This document shows positions 16,362-25,752 of a DNA stretch of 64,000 bases, piece after piece. This DNA is from Pseudomonas sp. Irchel s3h17 (GTDB lineage Bacteria; Pseudomonadota; Gammaproteobacteria; Pseudomonadales; Pseudomonadaceae): the NCBI RefSeq assembly GCF_900187505.1, contig NZ_FYDL01000017.1, forward strand, positions 16,564 through 80,563, read 5' to 3'. The stretch's first letter is position 1. Each line of letters begins with the position of its first letter. The position numbers and the translations under genes were made by a program. Under the pieces are notes generated by a model, which worked only from the letters and a program-made list of their open reading frames with translations, made no database searches and was not told the origin of the DNA.

Positions 16362-17733
16362 TTTCAATCGTGCCCTGGTCAGCAAATATGACCGTCCGGG
16401 GCCGCGCTACACCTCCTATCCCACGGCGCCGCAGTTCCATCAGGCCTTTGCAGTCGACGACTATCGGCAAGCGGTGCAGGCCAGCAACCAGTTGGCCGTG
16501 CCCAAGCCGCTGTCCGCCTACATCCACATTCCGTTCTGCCAGAGCCTTTGTTACTACTGCGCCTGCAACAAGATCATCACTCGCAAGCCGCAGCGCGCCG
16601 TGGAGTACCTGGGCTACCTCAAGCGCGAGATCGCCATGCAGGCGGCCTTGTTCGACCGCACTCGAACACTCACGCAGTTGCACCTGGGGGGCGGTACACC
16701 GACTTACTTGAGCGACGAACAATTGGCCGAGCTGATGGCGTGCCTGCATCAGGCCTTCAACCTGGATGACAGCGATGACCACGAGTTCTCCATTGAGGTC
16801 GACCCGCGCACCATCAGCACCGGGCAGGTGCACACGCTGCGTGGGCTGGGCTTCAATCGCCTGAGCTTCGGTGTGCAGGATTTCGACCCGGCGGTACAGG
16901 CGGCGGTCAATCGCCAGCAAAGCGAAGAGCAGATCTATGCGCTGGTCGCCGCCGCGCGCCAGGCACACTTCAAGTCGGTCAGCGTCGACCTGATCTATGG
17001 CCTGCCGTTGCAAACGGTGGACAGCTTCGGTGTCACCCTGGACAAGATCATCGCACTGCGTCCCGACCGGATCGCCGCCTACAGTTACGCCCACATGCCG
17101 GAACTGGTACGCGCGCAACGGCTGATTCGCCCGGCCGACATGCCGCCGCCGGAGCGCAAGCTGGAGTTGCTGGAGCTGACCATCCGCCGTCTGACCGAGG
17201 CCGGTTACGTCTACATCGGCATGGATCACTTCGCCTTGCCCGAGGACGAGCTGACACGGGCCCGGGCCAATGGCACCTTGCAACGCAACTTCCAGGGGTA
17301 TTCGACCCATGCCGACTGTGACTTGATCGGCCTGGGCGTGTCGTCGATCGGCAAGGTCGGCGACAGCTACAGCCAGAGCGTCAAGGAACTTTCGCAGTAC
17401 TACGCGCGGATCGATCAAGGCCTGTTGCCGGTGCATCGCGGCTACCGCCTGAGTGCCGACGACCTGTTGCGCCGGGAGGTGATCAGCGACCTGATGTGCC
17501 ATGGCCGGATCGATTTCGCCAGGTTCGAAGCGAGCCACGGTATCTGTTTCACCGAGTATTTTGCCGAGGCGCTGGCGCAACTGGACGAGCATGTGGGGGA
17601 TGGACTCCTGCAGATTCATCGCGACGAATTGGTGCTGTTACCGCAAGGCTATTTGATGATGCGCAGTGCCGCGATGGCGTTTGACGCTTACCTGGGGGGT
17701 GAACAAAAGGGTCAGTTTTCCCGCACCGTTTGA
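16345..17733 (+). CDS. hemN: Oxygen-independent coproporphyrinogen III dehydrogenase
   Basis: A radical-SAM enzyme that decarboxylates coproporphyrinogen III without O2, feeding heme for anaerobic cytochromes. 462 aa. C65, C69 and C72 form CxxxCxxC (IPFCQSLCYYC), GGGTP is at 115-119, and the N-terminal YDRPGPRYTSYPTAPQF is diagnostic of true HemN rather than HemW. ATG 16345 (or 16348) lies inside the end of the preceding gene, giving translational coupling. It shares the ANR/DNR promoter at 14954. Confidence 0.95.
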   Translation: MMPVFDFNRALVSKYDRPGPRYTSYPTAPQFHQAFAVDDYRQAVQASNQLAVPKPLSAYIHIPFCQSLCYYCACNKIITRKPQRAVEYLGYLKREIAMQAALFDRTRTLTQLHLGGGTPTYLSDEQLAELMACLHQAFNLDDSDDHEFSIEVDPRTISTGQVHTLRGLGFNRLSFGVQDFDPAVQAAVNRQQSEEQIYALVAAARQAHFKSVSVDLIYGLPLQTVDSFGVTLDKIIALRPDRIAAYSYAHMPELVRAQRLIRPADMPPPERKLELLELTIRRLTEAGYVYIGMDHFALPEDELTRARANGTLQRNFQGYSTHADCDLIGLGVSSIGKVGDSYSQSVKELSQYYARIDQGLLPVHRGYRLSADDLLRREVISDLMCHGRIDFARFEASHGICFTEYFAEALAQLDEHVGDGLLQIHRDELVLLPQGYLMMRSAAMAFDAYLGGEQKGQFSRTV

Positions 17734-17770
17734 GGCTCCGGGACGCTCTGGCGCAAGGGATCTCATTGAG

Positions 17771-17784
17771 TTGATCTCAATCAA
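17771..17784 (+). promoter_or_regulatory. ANR/DNR box of the nos operon
   Basis: TTGATCTCAATCAA is a perfect site centred at 17777.5. TAATAT at 17807-17812 is correctly placed as a -10 element for a class II promoter with transcription starting near 17819. Confidence 0.88.
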
Positions 17785-17806
17785 GGGCAGGGCGTGCAGC
17801 ACGCAC

Positions 17807-17812
17807 TAATAT
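17807..17812 (+). promoter_or_regulatory. -10 element of the nosR promoter
   Basis: TAATAT lies 23 bp after the ANR/DNR box, matching FNR class II promoter geometry. The in-frame ATG at 17811 falls inside it, which argues that nosR starts at ATG 17844. Confidence 0.6.
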
Positions 17813-17843
17813 GGCCGCAAGCCCCTTTGAAATCAGCGAATTC

Positions 17844-20024
17844 ATGACAATCCCTCAGCCTTCGATACATGGCAGCCGGAGCGCCTGGCGCGTCGGGCTG
17901 GGAGTGATGGTCTTGCTGCTGATCGCGACGTTCGCGGCAGTGCAGGCCAAGTCCTACGGTGACATCGAGCAGCAGCGTATCGAGAAGGTCTTCCCTCAAA
18001 CCGATTCGGTTTCCGCACCCGAAGGCCCATTCAAGGTGCGCACGCTGTCCGCGGCGGACAAGGTCATCGGGTATGTGTTCCAGAGCCTGGATGTGGTGGA
18101 TATTCCCGCCTACTCGGGCAAGCCGATCAATACCCAGGTGATCCTCGACACCACCGGCGTGATTCAGGACGCCTATGTGCTGGAACACCACGAACCGATT
18201 CTGCTGATCGGCATCCCCGAAGAAAAACTTCACGGCTTCAGTGCTCGATACAAAGGGATCAAGGTCAATCAGCGAGTGGTGGTCGGGCATTCCAGCGACC
18301 CGAGCGCGGTCACTGTCGATGCGATCGCTGGCGCCACTGTCACCGCCATGGTGGTCAATGAGGTCATCATGCGTGCCGCCCATGAGGTGGCCGTATCGCT
18401 CAAGCTGATCGAGGACAAGGGTGGGGTGGTGAACAAACCCGCCACCGTACGCCAGGATTTTTTCGAATCCGCCACGTGGGAGCAACTGACTGGCAACGGC
18501 GCCATTCGCCGGTTGAACCTGACCCGTGGACAGGTCGATGCCGCCTTCAAGGGCACTGAAGCCGAAGGTGTCGACGACGCCGGCCCGGATCAAATCAATG
18601 ACACCTTCATCGAGCTGTACACCGCCGACCTGAACCCCCCGACCATCGGCCGCGCGCTGCTGGGCGACCATCAATATCGCGTCCTCATGCAGGAACTCAA
18701 ACCCGGCGAGCAGGCCATCGCGGTACTGGGTCGTGGGCAGTATTCCTATAAAGGTTCGGGCTATGTGCGTGGCGGGATTTTCGATCGGGTGCAATTGCGC
18801 CAGTTCGGCAATGTCATCAGTTTCCGTGACATGGACCATCAGCGGCTCTCCGACGTGTTTGCCAAGGGCATGCCCGAATTCAATGAAATGTCGGTGTTCA
18901 TTGTCCGCAAAGCGGCGGGATTCGATCCGGGATCGGCCTGGTCCCTGGAGTTGCTGGTGCGGCGTCAGACCGGTCCGGTCAGCGGCACCTTCAGCAGCTT
19001 CGAACTGGCTTATCAACTGCCCGAGCCATACCTTGAGCGACCCGCACCCAGTGCCGAAGAGCTGGCGGCCATCGAGGAAGCCAACCGGCCGATGTGGCTG
19101 ACCATCTGGTACCAGAAATACTTCCAGATTGCCGTACTCGCGAGCGCGTTGTTGCTGCTGACGGCGATCTTGTTCCTGCAGGACAAGCTCGCTCGCCGGC
19201 CCCGTTTTCTGCACTGGCTGCGTCGTGGTTACCTGCTCTTCACCGTGGTTTTCCTGGGCTGGTATGCCCTGGGGCAGCTGTCGGTGGTCAATGTCCTGAC
19301 CTTTGTCCATGCGCTGTTCGAGCACTTTCGCTGGGAGCTGTTTCTCACCGATCCGCTGATCTTCATGCTGTGGGTCTTCACCGCCGCGAGCATTCTGCTG
19401 TGGGGCCGTGGCGTGTTCTGCGGCTGGTTGTGCCCGTTTGGCGCCTTGCAAGAGTTGATCAACGAAGCCGCGCGCAAACTGAAGATTCCCCAATACGAAT
19501 TGCCCTTCGCGGTCCATGAGCGGCTGTGGGCGATCAAGTACATCATTTTGCTGCTGCTCTTCGGCATCTCCCTGGAGTCGATGTCCACCGCCGAACTGTT
19601 CGCCGAGGTGGAACCCTTCAAGACCGCCATCACCCTCAGGTTCGACCGCCAGTGGTGGTTCGTGCTGTACGCGGTGGCGCTGCTGGTGATCAACATCTTC
19701 ACGCGCAAGGTCTATTGCCGCTACATCTGCCCGTTGGGCGCGGCGCTGGCGATCCCGACCCAATTACGCCTGTTCGACTGGCTCAAGCGCCGCAAGGAAT
19801 GCGGCAATCCCTGCCAGTTGTGCGCCAAGGAATGCGAGATCCAGGCGATTCACCCGGATGGCCGGATTAATGCCAACGAGTGCCACTACTGCCTCGATTG
19901 CCAGATGACCTACCACAACGACGACAAATGCCCGCCGCTGATCAACAAGCGCAAGAAGCGCGGCAAGCCGGCACCCGTGGCTGTGCAACTGATACCTGTC
20001 GTGGAAGTGACGTCTCCTGAATGA
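17844..20024 (+). CDS. nosR: NosR, membrane flavo-iron-sulfur regulator/electron donor of N2O reductase
   Basis: Needed for nos expression and N2O reduction in vivo; thought to pass quinol electrons to NosZ. 726 aa from ATG 17844. Order: an N-terminal helix; a periplasmic FMN-binding domain with the flavinylation-type AGATVTAM motif near residue 160; membrane helices with CGWLCPFGALQE and CRYICPLG motifs; and a cytoplasmic ferredoxin-like end (CQLCAKECEIQAIH, CHYCLDCQ). An earlier in-frame ATG at 17811 lies in the -10 box and is rejected. First gene of nosRZDFYL. Confidence 0.95.
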   Translation: MTIPQPSIHGSRSAWRVGLGVMVLLLIATFAAVQAKSYGDIEQQRIEKVFPQTDSVSAPEGPFKVRTLSAADKVIGYVFQSLDVVDIPAYSGKPINTQVILDTTGVIQDAYVLEHHEPILLIGIPEEKLHGFSARYKGIKVNQRVVVGHSSDPSAVTVDAIAGATVTAMVVNEVIMRAAHEVAVSLKLIEDKGGVVNKPATVRQDFFESATWEQLTGNGAIRRLNLTRGQVDAAFKGTEAEGVDDAGPDQINDTFIELYTADLNPPTIGRALLGDHQYRVLMQELKPGEQAIAVLGRGQYSYKGSGYVRGGIFDRVQLRQFGNVISFRDMDHQRLSDVFAKGMPEFNEMSVFIVRKAAGFDPGSAWSLELLVRRQTGPVSGTFSSFELAYQLPEPYLERPAPSAEELAAIEEANRPMWLTIWYQKYFQIAVLASALLLLTAILFLQDKLARRPRFLHWLRRGYLLFTVVFLGWYALGQLSVVNVLTFVHALFEHFRWELFLTDPLIFMLWVFTAASILLWGRGVFCGWLCPFGALQELINEAARKLKIPQYELPFAVHERLWAIKYIILLLLFGISLESMSTAELFAEVEPFKTAITLRFDRQWWFVLYAVALLVINIFTRKVYCRYICPLGAALAIPTQLRLFDWLKRRKECGNPCQLCAKECEIQAIHPDGRINANECHYCLDCQMTYHNDDKCPPLINKRKKRGKPAPVAVQLIPVVEVTSPE

Positions 20025-20079
20025 AGCTCGCGAGCGCACGTCCGCAGTGACCGTTTTATCCCTTCAAGGAGTACGCAGC

Positions 20080-21999
20080 ATGACTGACAAAGAATCCACA
20101 AAGCCCGTGCAGGACGAAGAGCAGACCGGACTCAGTCGTCGCGGTTTTCTGGGCAGCAGCGCCGTGACCGGCGCCGTGCTGGCGGGTGCCACCACACTCG
20201 GTGGTGCGGTGTTCAGCCGCGAATCCTGGGCCTCGGCGGTCAAGGATGCGCAGGCGAAAGTCCATGTCGGGCCAGGCGAGCTGGACGAATACTACGGCTT
20301 CTGGAGCGGTGGTCATCAGGGCGAAGTGCGGGTGCTGGGTGTGCCGTCGATGCGCGAATTGATGCGTATTCCCGTGTTCAATGTCGACTCTGCCACCGGT
20401 TGGGGCCTGACCAATGAAAGCAAGCGGATCCTGGGCGACAGCGCGAAGTTCCAGAACGGCGACTGCCATCACCCGCACATCTCCATGACGGACGGCAAGT
20501 ACGACGGCAAGTACCTGTTCATCAACGACAAGGCCAACTCCCGCGTCGCGCGCATCCGCCTGGACATCATGAAGTGCGACAAGATTCTCACGGTGCCGAA
20601 CGTGCAAGCCATTCACGGCCTGCGCCTGCAAAAAGTCCCCTACACCAAGTATGTGTTCGCCAATGCCGAGTTCGTGATCCCGCACCCCAATGACGGCCAC
20701 ACGTTCGATCTGCAAGACAAGAACAGCTTCACTATGTTCAACGCCATTGATGCCGAGAAAATGGAAATGGCCTTCCAGGTGATCGTCGACGGCAACCTGG
20801 ACAACGCCGACGCCGATTACACCGGCAAGTACGCTGCTTCCACCTGCTACAACTCGGAGAAGGCCTACGACCTTGGCGGCATGATGCGCAACGAGCGTGA
20901 CTGGGTCGTAGTGTTCAACATCCCGCGCATCGAGGCTGCCATCAAGGCCGGCAAGTTCATCACCCTGGAAGACTCGAAAGTGCCGGTGGTCGACGGTCGT
21001 AAAACCGATGGCAAAGACTCCGAATTCACCCGCTATATCCCGGTCCCGAAGAACCCCCACGGCCTCAATACGTCCTCCGATGGCAAATACTTCATTGCCA
21101 ACGGCAAGCTGTCGCCAACGGTATCGATGATTGCCATCGACCGCCTGGACGACCTGTTCGCCGACAAATTCAAGGACCCCCGCGAGGTCATCGTCGCCGA
21201 GCCGGAACTGGGCCTGGGCCCGTTGCACACCACCTTCGACGGTCGCGGCAATGCCTACACCACACTGTTCATCGACAGTCAGGTGGTGAAGTGGAACATG
21301 GAGGAAGCGATACGCGCCTACAAGGGCGAAAAGGTCAATTACATCAAGCAGAAGCTCGACGTGCATTACCAGCCAGGCCATAACCATGCCTCGCTGACCG
21401 AAACCAGTGAAGCGGATGGCAAGTGGCTGGTGGTGTTGTGCAAATTCTCCAAGGACCGCTTCCTGCCGACCGGGCCGCTGCACCCGGAAAACGACCAGTT
21501 GATCGATATTTCCGGCGAAGAAATGAAACTGGTGCACGACGGTCCTGCATTTGCCGAACCCCACGATTGCATCCTCGCGCGCCGGGACCAGATCAAGACC
21601 CAAAAGATCTGGAGCCGCAACGATCCGTTCTTCGCCCCCACCGTGGAGATGGCCAAGAAAGACGGGATCAACCTGGAGACCGACAACAAGGTCATCCGCG
21701 ACGGCAATCATGTGCGGGTCTACATGACCTCCATGGCCCCGGCCTATGGTCTGACCGAGTTCACCGTCAAGCAGGGCAACGAAGTGACCGTGATCATCAC
21801 CAACATCGACCAGATCGAGGATGTGTCCCATGGCTTCGTCATGACCAACCATGGCGCCAGCATGGAGATCAGCCCGCAGCAAACCTCGTCCATCACCTTT
21901 ACCGCCGACAAGGCCGGCCTGCATTGGTACTACTGCAGCTGGTTCTGCCATGCGCTGCACATGGAAATGGTCGGCCGCATGAAGGTCGAGCGGGCCTGA
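20080..21999 (+). CDS. nosZ: NosZ, nitrous-oxide reductase (clade I)
   Basis: Periplasmic reduction of N2O to N2, the last step of denitrification. 639 aa. A Tat signal with SRRGFLG at residues 19-25 marks the Tat-exported clade I type. CuZ ligands begin at DCHHPH (128-133). The CuA site is C619-x3-C623-x3-H627-x2-M630 (CSWFCHALHMEM). ATG 20080 has AAGGAG just upstream. It is 55 bp after nosR and 27 bp before nosD. Confidence 0.98.
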   Translation: MTDKESTKPVQDEEQTGLSRRGFLGSSAVTGAVLAGATTLGGAVFSRESWASAVKDAQAKVHVGPGELDEYYGFWSGGHQGEVRVLGVPSMRELMRIPVFNVDSATGWGLTNESKRILGDSAKFQNGDCHHPHISMTDGKYDGKYLFINDKANSRVARIRLDIMKCDKILTVPNVQAIHGLRLQKVPYTKYVFANAEFVIPHPNDGHTFDLQDKNSFTMFNAIDAEKMEMAFQVIVDGNLDNADADYTGKYAASTCYNSEKAYDLGGMMRNERDWVVVFNIPRIEAAIKAGKFITLEDSKVPVVDGRKTDGKDSEFTRYIPVPKNPHGLNTSSDGKYFIANGKLSPTVSMIAIDRLDDLFADKFKDPREVIVAEPELGLGPLHTTFDGRGNAYTTLFIDSQVVKWNMEEAIRAYKGEKVNYIKQKLDVHYQPGHNHASLTETSEADGKWLVVLCKFSKDRFLPTGPLHPENDQLIDISGEEMKLVHDGPAFAEPHDCILARRDQIKTQKIWSRNDPFFAPTVEMAKKDGINLETDNKVIRDGNHVRVYMTSMAPAYGLTEFTVKQGNEVTVIITNIDQIEDVSHGFVMTNHGASMEISPQQTSSITFTADKAGLHWYYCSWFCHALHMEMVGRMKVERA

Positions 22000-22026
22000 C
22001 GGTTACCCATCGACAGGAGCGGGCCG

Positions 22027-23319
22027 ATGACCGATATCAAGGGAAACCCAATCAAGGTGATCGCGCTTGCGCTCCTGCTGATTTCCGGTAGCGCGCTGGC
22101 GTCGGTGCAACCGATCACGACGTTGCCATTGCGGCTTGACGCCGAACAACGCTGGCACCTGCCGGCGGGCGAGTACCGTGGCTCGTTCAGCGTCGATCAG
22201 CCGATGCAGATCGTTTGCGAGCCCGGTGCCGTATTCCAGGCGCAAGGGCAGGGCAACGGGGTGATCGTCAGCGCACCCGATGTCGGGATCGAGGGTTGCA
22301 CCTTCCTGGACTGGGGGCACGATCTCACGGCCATGAATGCGGCGGTGTTCCTCCAGCCCGAGGCCCGTGGCGCGGTGATCAAAGGCAATCGCCTGCAAGG
22401 CCAGGGTTTTGGTATCTGGGTCGACGGCACTCAGGATGCGAGCCTGATCGACAACCGCATTCAGGGTGATCCAGCGATGCGCTCCCAGGATCGCGGCAAC
22501 GGCATTCACCTGTATGCGGTGCATGGCGCCAGGGTCATCGGCAACCAGGTGCGCGACACCCGCGATGGCATCTATATCGACACCTCCAACGGCAACCTGC
22601 TGCAAGGCAATACCCTGGAAGACCTGCGCTACGGCGTGCATTACATGTTCGCCAACGACAACCGGCTGATCGGCAACACTACCCGCCGTACCCGCACCGG
22701 CTATGCCTTGATGCAAAGCCGCAAGCTCACGGTGATCGGCAACCGCTCCGAACAGGATCAGAACTACGGGATCCTGATGAACTACATCACCTATTCAACC
22801 TTGCGTGACAACTTCGTCACGGACGTGCGTGACGGCTCGACCGGCGACAGCATGATCAGCGGCGCCGAGGGCAAGGCACTGTTCATCTACAACTCGCTGT
22901 TCAACAGTATTGAACACAACCACTTCGAGCACAGCGCCGTGGGCATTCACCTCACCGCCGGCTCGGAAGACAACCGCATCGCCGACAACGCGTTTGTCGG
23001 CAACCAGCGGCAGGTCAAATACGTCGCCACCCGCTTGCAGGAATGGTCGGTGGATGGCCGGGGCAATTACTGGAGCGATTACCTGGGCTGGGACCGCAAC
23101 AACGATGGCCAGGGCGATATCGCCTACGAACCCAACGACAACGTTGACCGCCTGCTATGGCTGTACCCGCAGGTGCGGCTGTTGATGAACAGTCCCGGGA
23201 TCGAATTGCTGCGCTGGGTGCAACGGGCGTTTCCGGTGATGAAATCGCCTGGCGTACTGGACAGCCATCCGCTCATGAAGCCCACCACTCAAACCCTGAC
23301 CCAGGAGCCTATCGCATGA
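22027..23319 (+). CDS. nosD: NosD, periplasmic copper-site maturation protein
   Basis: A 430-aa right-handed beta-helix (CASH repeat) protein. It works with the NosFY ABC transporter in assembling the CuZ centre. Signal peptide: VIALALLLISGSALA. Repeated N-rich turns (IKGNRLQG, VIGNQVRDTRDGIYIDTSNGNLLQGNTLEDL, NRLIGNTTRRT) show the beta-helix, and GNYWSDYLGWDRN is the conserved C-terminal motif. It overlaps nosF by 4 bp. Confidence 0.95.
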   Translation: MTDIKGNPIKVIALALLLISGSALASVQPITTLPLRLDAEQRWHLPAGEYRGSFSVDQPMQIVCEPGAVFQAQGQGNGVIVSAPDVGIEGCTFLDWGHDLTAMNAAVFLQPEARGAVIKGNRLQGQGFGIWVDGTQDASLIDNRIQGDPAMRSQDRGNGIHLYAVHGARVIGNQVRDTRDGIYIDTSNGNLLQGNTLEDLRYGVHYMFANDNRLIGNTTRRTRTGYALMQSRKLTVIGNRSEQDQNYGILMNYITYSTLRDNFVTDVRDGSTGDSMISGAEGKALFIYNSLFNSIEHNHFEHSAVGIHLTAGSEDNRIADNAFVGNQRQVKYVATRLQEWSVDGRGNYWSDYLGWDRNNDGQGDIAYEPNDNVDRLLWLYPQVRLLMNSPGIELLRWVQRAFPVMKSPGVLDSHPLMKPTTQTLTQEPIA

Positions 23320-24239
23320 ATGTCATCGACATGGAAGGCGTCAGCCAGCGCTATGGGCACACTACCGTGTTGCATCAGTTGAGCCTGAGCCTCGCCGAAG
23401 GTGAAGTGCTGGGCTTGTTCGGGCACAACGGTGCCGGCAAGACCACCAGCATGAAACTGGTGCTCGGCCTGCTCCAGGCCAGCGAAGGGCAGGTCCGGGT
23501 GTTCGGCCGATTGCCCAGTGATCCACACGTTCGGCGTCTGCTGGGCTATTTGCCGGAGAACGTGACCTTTTACCCGCAGATGAGCGGCCTGGAGACCTTG
23601 CGTCATTTCGCACGACTCAAAGGCGCAGCGCCCGCCCAGGTGGACGTGTTACTGGAGGAAGTCGGCCTGGCGGGCGCCGCGCATCGACGGGTCAAGACCT
23701 ACTCCAAGGGCATGCGCCAGCGCCTGGGACTGGCGCAAGCCTTGCTCGGCGAGCCGCGCTTGTTGCTGCTCGACGAGCCGACCGTCGGCCTCGATCCGAT
23801 TGCCACCCAAGACCTGTATCGGTTGCTTGACCGGCTGCGCAGCCAGGGCACCAGCATCATTCTCTGCTCCCACGTATTGCCGGGGGTCGAGGCGCACATC
23901 AACCGTGCGGCGATTCTGACTCAGGGGCGCCTGCTGGCGCTTGGTAGCCTGCGCAGACTGCGAGAGGAGGCCGGGTTGCCGACGCTGATTCGCGCCAACG
24001 GACTCAAGCACGCCGGGCCCCTGCAGGCATCCTGGAACAACGCCGGGCATGTCACCCAGCGCTGGGGCGTGGAAGGCCTGGAAGTGGCCGCACACAACGG
24101 CAGCAAGCTTGGTCTGTTGCGGCAATTGCTCAATGAAGACGAACCGGCCGACGTGGAAATCGACCCACCGTCCCTGGAAGACATCTACCGCTATTACATG
24201 GGGCGGGCCGGTGCGACCCCCAATGGAGAGATCGCATGA
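23316..24239 (+). CDS. nosF: NosF, ABC ATPase for N2O reductase maturation
   Basis: The cytoplasmic ATPase of the NosDFY complex, 307 aa. Walker A GHNGAGKTTS, signature YSKGMRQRLGLA, Walker B LLLLDEPT and the H-loop (ILCSHVL) are present. ATG 23316 overlaps the nosD stop, and the gene overlaps nosY by 4 bp, so D, F and Y are translationally coupled. Confidence 0.96.
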   Translation: MNVIDMEGVSQRYGHTTVLHQLSLSLAEGEVLGLFGHNGAGKTTSMKLVLGLLQASEGQVRVFGRLPSDPHVRRLLGYLPENVTFYPQMSGLETLRHFARLKGAAPAQVDVLLEEVGLAGAAHRRVKTYSKGMRQRLGLAQALLGEPRLLLLDEPTVGLDPIATQDLYRLLDRLRSQGTSIILCSHVLPGVEAHINRAAILTQGRLLALGSLRRLREEAGLPTLIRANGLKHAGPLQASWNNAGHVTQRWGVEGLEVAAHNGSKLGLLRQLLNEDEPADVEIDPPSLEDIYRYYMGRAGATPNGEIA

Positions 24240-25066
24240 ACCCGATCTGGAACATGGCCCGCAAGGAATTCAATGACGGTTTGCGCAACCGCTGGCTGTT
24301 GGCGATCAGCCTGTTGTTCGCGGTGCTGGCAACCGGCATTGCCTGGTTGGGCGCCGCGGCTTCCGGTCAATTGGGGTTTACCTCGGTGCCCGCCACTATT
24401 GCCAGCCTGGCCAGTCTGGCGACGTTCCTGATGCCGCTGATCGCCTTGCTGCTGGCCTATGACGCCATCGTCGGCGAGGACGAAAGCGGCACCTTGCTGC
24501 TGTTGCTGACCTATCCGCTTGGGCGTGGGCACATCCTGCTCGGCAAGTTCATTGGCCACGGGTTGATCCTGGCGCTGGCCACGCTGATCGGTTTCGGCTG
24601 CGCGATGCTGGCGATCGCCGTACTGGTGGAGGACGTCGAACTGAGCCTGCTGCTCTGGGCGTTTGGACGATTCATGCTGTCGTCGACGTTACTCGGCTGG
24701 GGCTTTCTTGGGCTGGCCTATGTGCTGAGCAGTGTGTCCGCCGAGAAATCCACCGCCGCCGGGTTGGCGCTGGGGGTGTGGTTCTTTTTTGTGCTGGTGT
24801 TCGACCTGGCGCTGCTGGCATTGCTGGTACTCAGCGAAGGGCAGTTCAATCCGAAAGTGCTGCCCTGGTTGCTGCTGCTCAATCCTGCCGACATCTATCG
24901 CCTGATCAATCTCTCCGGTTTTGAACCGGGCGCCAATGCCGCTGGCGTGCTGACGCTGGGCAGTGATCTGCCGATGCCGGGCGCGATGCTCTGGCTGTGC
25001 CTGTTGCTGTGGGTAGCGGCGCCATTGGGCTCGGCCTGGCTGCTGTTCCGTCGACGGGCGACATGA
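24236..25066 (+). CDS. nosY: NosY, ABC permease for N2O reductase maturation
   Basis: The integral membrane part of the NosDFY transporter, 276 aa with about six helices. The N-terminal WNMARKEFNDGLRNRWLL is typical of this ABC-2-like permease. EDESGTLLLLLTYPLGRG is the usual cytoplasmic coupling segment. It probably moves a sulfur species or mediates conformational transfer for CuZ assembly (known from P. stutzeri work). Confidence 0.95.
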   Translation: MNPIWNMARKEFNDGLRNRWLLAISLLFAVLATGIAWLGAAASGQLGFTSVPATIASLASLATFLMPLIALLLAYDAIVGEDESGTLLLLLTYPLGRGHILLGKFIGHGLILALATLIGFGCAMLAIAVLVEDVELSLLLWAFGRFMLSSTLLGWGFLGLAYVLSSVSAEKSTAAGLALGVWFFFVLVFDLALLALLVLSEGQFNPKVLPWLLLLNPADIYRLINLSGFEPGANAAGVLTLGSDLPMPGAMLWLCLLLWVAAPLGSAWLLFRRRAT

Positions 25067-25099
25067 ATTCCCACCTTGATATTTCTGGAGCAGTTGACG

Positions 25100-25624
25100 A
25101 TGAGCACTCTTTATCTAACGACGGTACGCGCGGTGGCAGGTCTGATGGTCTGCCTGCTGCTGGCGGCCTGTGACAAACCGGAGCAAGCCAGCTACAGCGA
25201 CGCGCCCACCGCGTTTCATCCCAGTGATGAATGCCATGTCTGCGGCATGATCATCGACGGCTTCCCCGGGCCCAAGGGCGAAGTGGTCGAGCGCAGCGGC
25301 GTCAAGAAATTCTGTTCCACGGCGGAAATGATCGGTTGGTGGTTGCAGCCGGAAAATCATCATGGCGATGCCCGGTTGTATGTCCACGACATGGGCCGCA
25401 GTCCGTGGAATGCACCGGATGACTCCCACCTGATCGATGCCAGGGATGCCTTCTACGTGGTTGGCACCCGGCTCAAGGGGGCCATGGGCGTGGTGCTGGC
25501 GTCTTTTTCCACTCAGCAGGCCGCTGAAAAACTGGTCGCCGAGCAGGGCGGTCGCGTGCTGCGGTTCAGTGAAATCGATCAGGCGGTGCTTCAACAACCG
25601 GCCATGTCGCACTCGACTCACTGA
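25100..25624 (+). CDS. nosL: NosL, copper-binding outer-membrane lipoprotein
   Basis: A copper chaperone for NosZ, 174 aa. The lipobox LLLAACDK gives a lipidated cysteine near residue 24. The conserved metal-binding ECHVCGMIIDGFPGPKGE follows, with the HDMGRSPWNAP motif later. Start is ATG 25100 with GGAG 10 bp upstream; an in-frame TTG 25076 is less likely. It ends the classical nosRZDFYL set. No nosX or tatE follows. Confidence 0.94.
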   Translation: MSTLYLTTVRAVAGLMVCLLLAACDKPEQASYSDAPTAFHPSDECHVCGMIIDGFPGPKGEVVERSGVKKFCSTAEMIGWWLQPENHHGDARLYVHDMGRSPWNAPDDSHLIDARDAFYVVGTRLKGAMGVVLASFSTQQAAEKLVAEQGGRVLRFSEIDQAVLQQPAMSHSTH

Positions 25625-25752
25625 CCGGTCGGTTCTCTGCGCAACCTTTGAAAAAATCTGATCGCCGTCAAGTCGGTATTTTTGCACCTGTTCAAAGATA
25701 GGGACCCGTAATGTCCCTAGTGCTTGGCATCGACGATGCCCAGGAGAACATG

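Noticed and set aside
20056..21960. 634-aa open frame antisense to nosZ
   Set aside because: Exact shadow of nosZ codon bias in a high-GC genome; composition is low complexity and no family features are present.
25658..25671. FNR-like site CTGATCGCCGTCAA before the SDR gene
   Set aside because: Two mismatches to TTGAT-N4-ATCAA; too weak to list as a regulatory feature.
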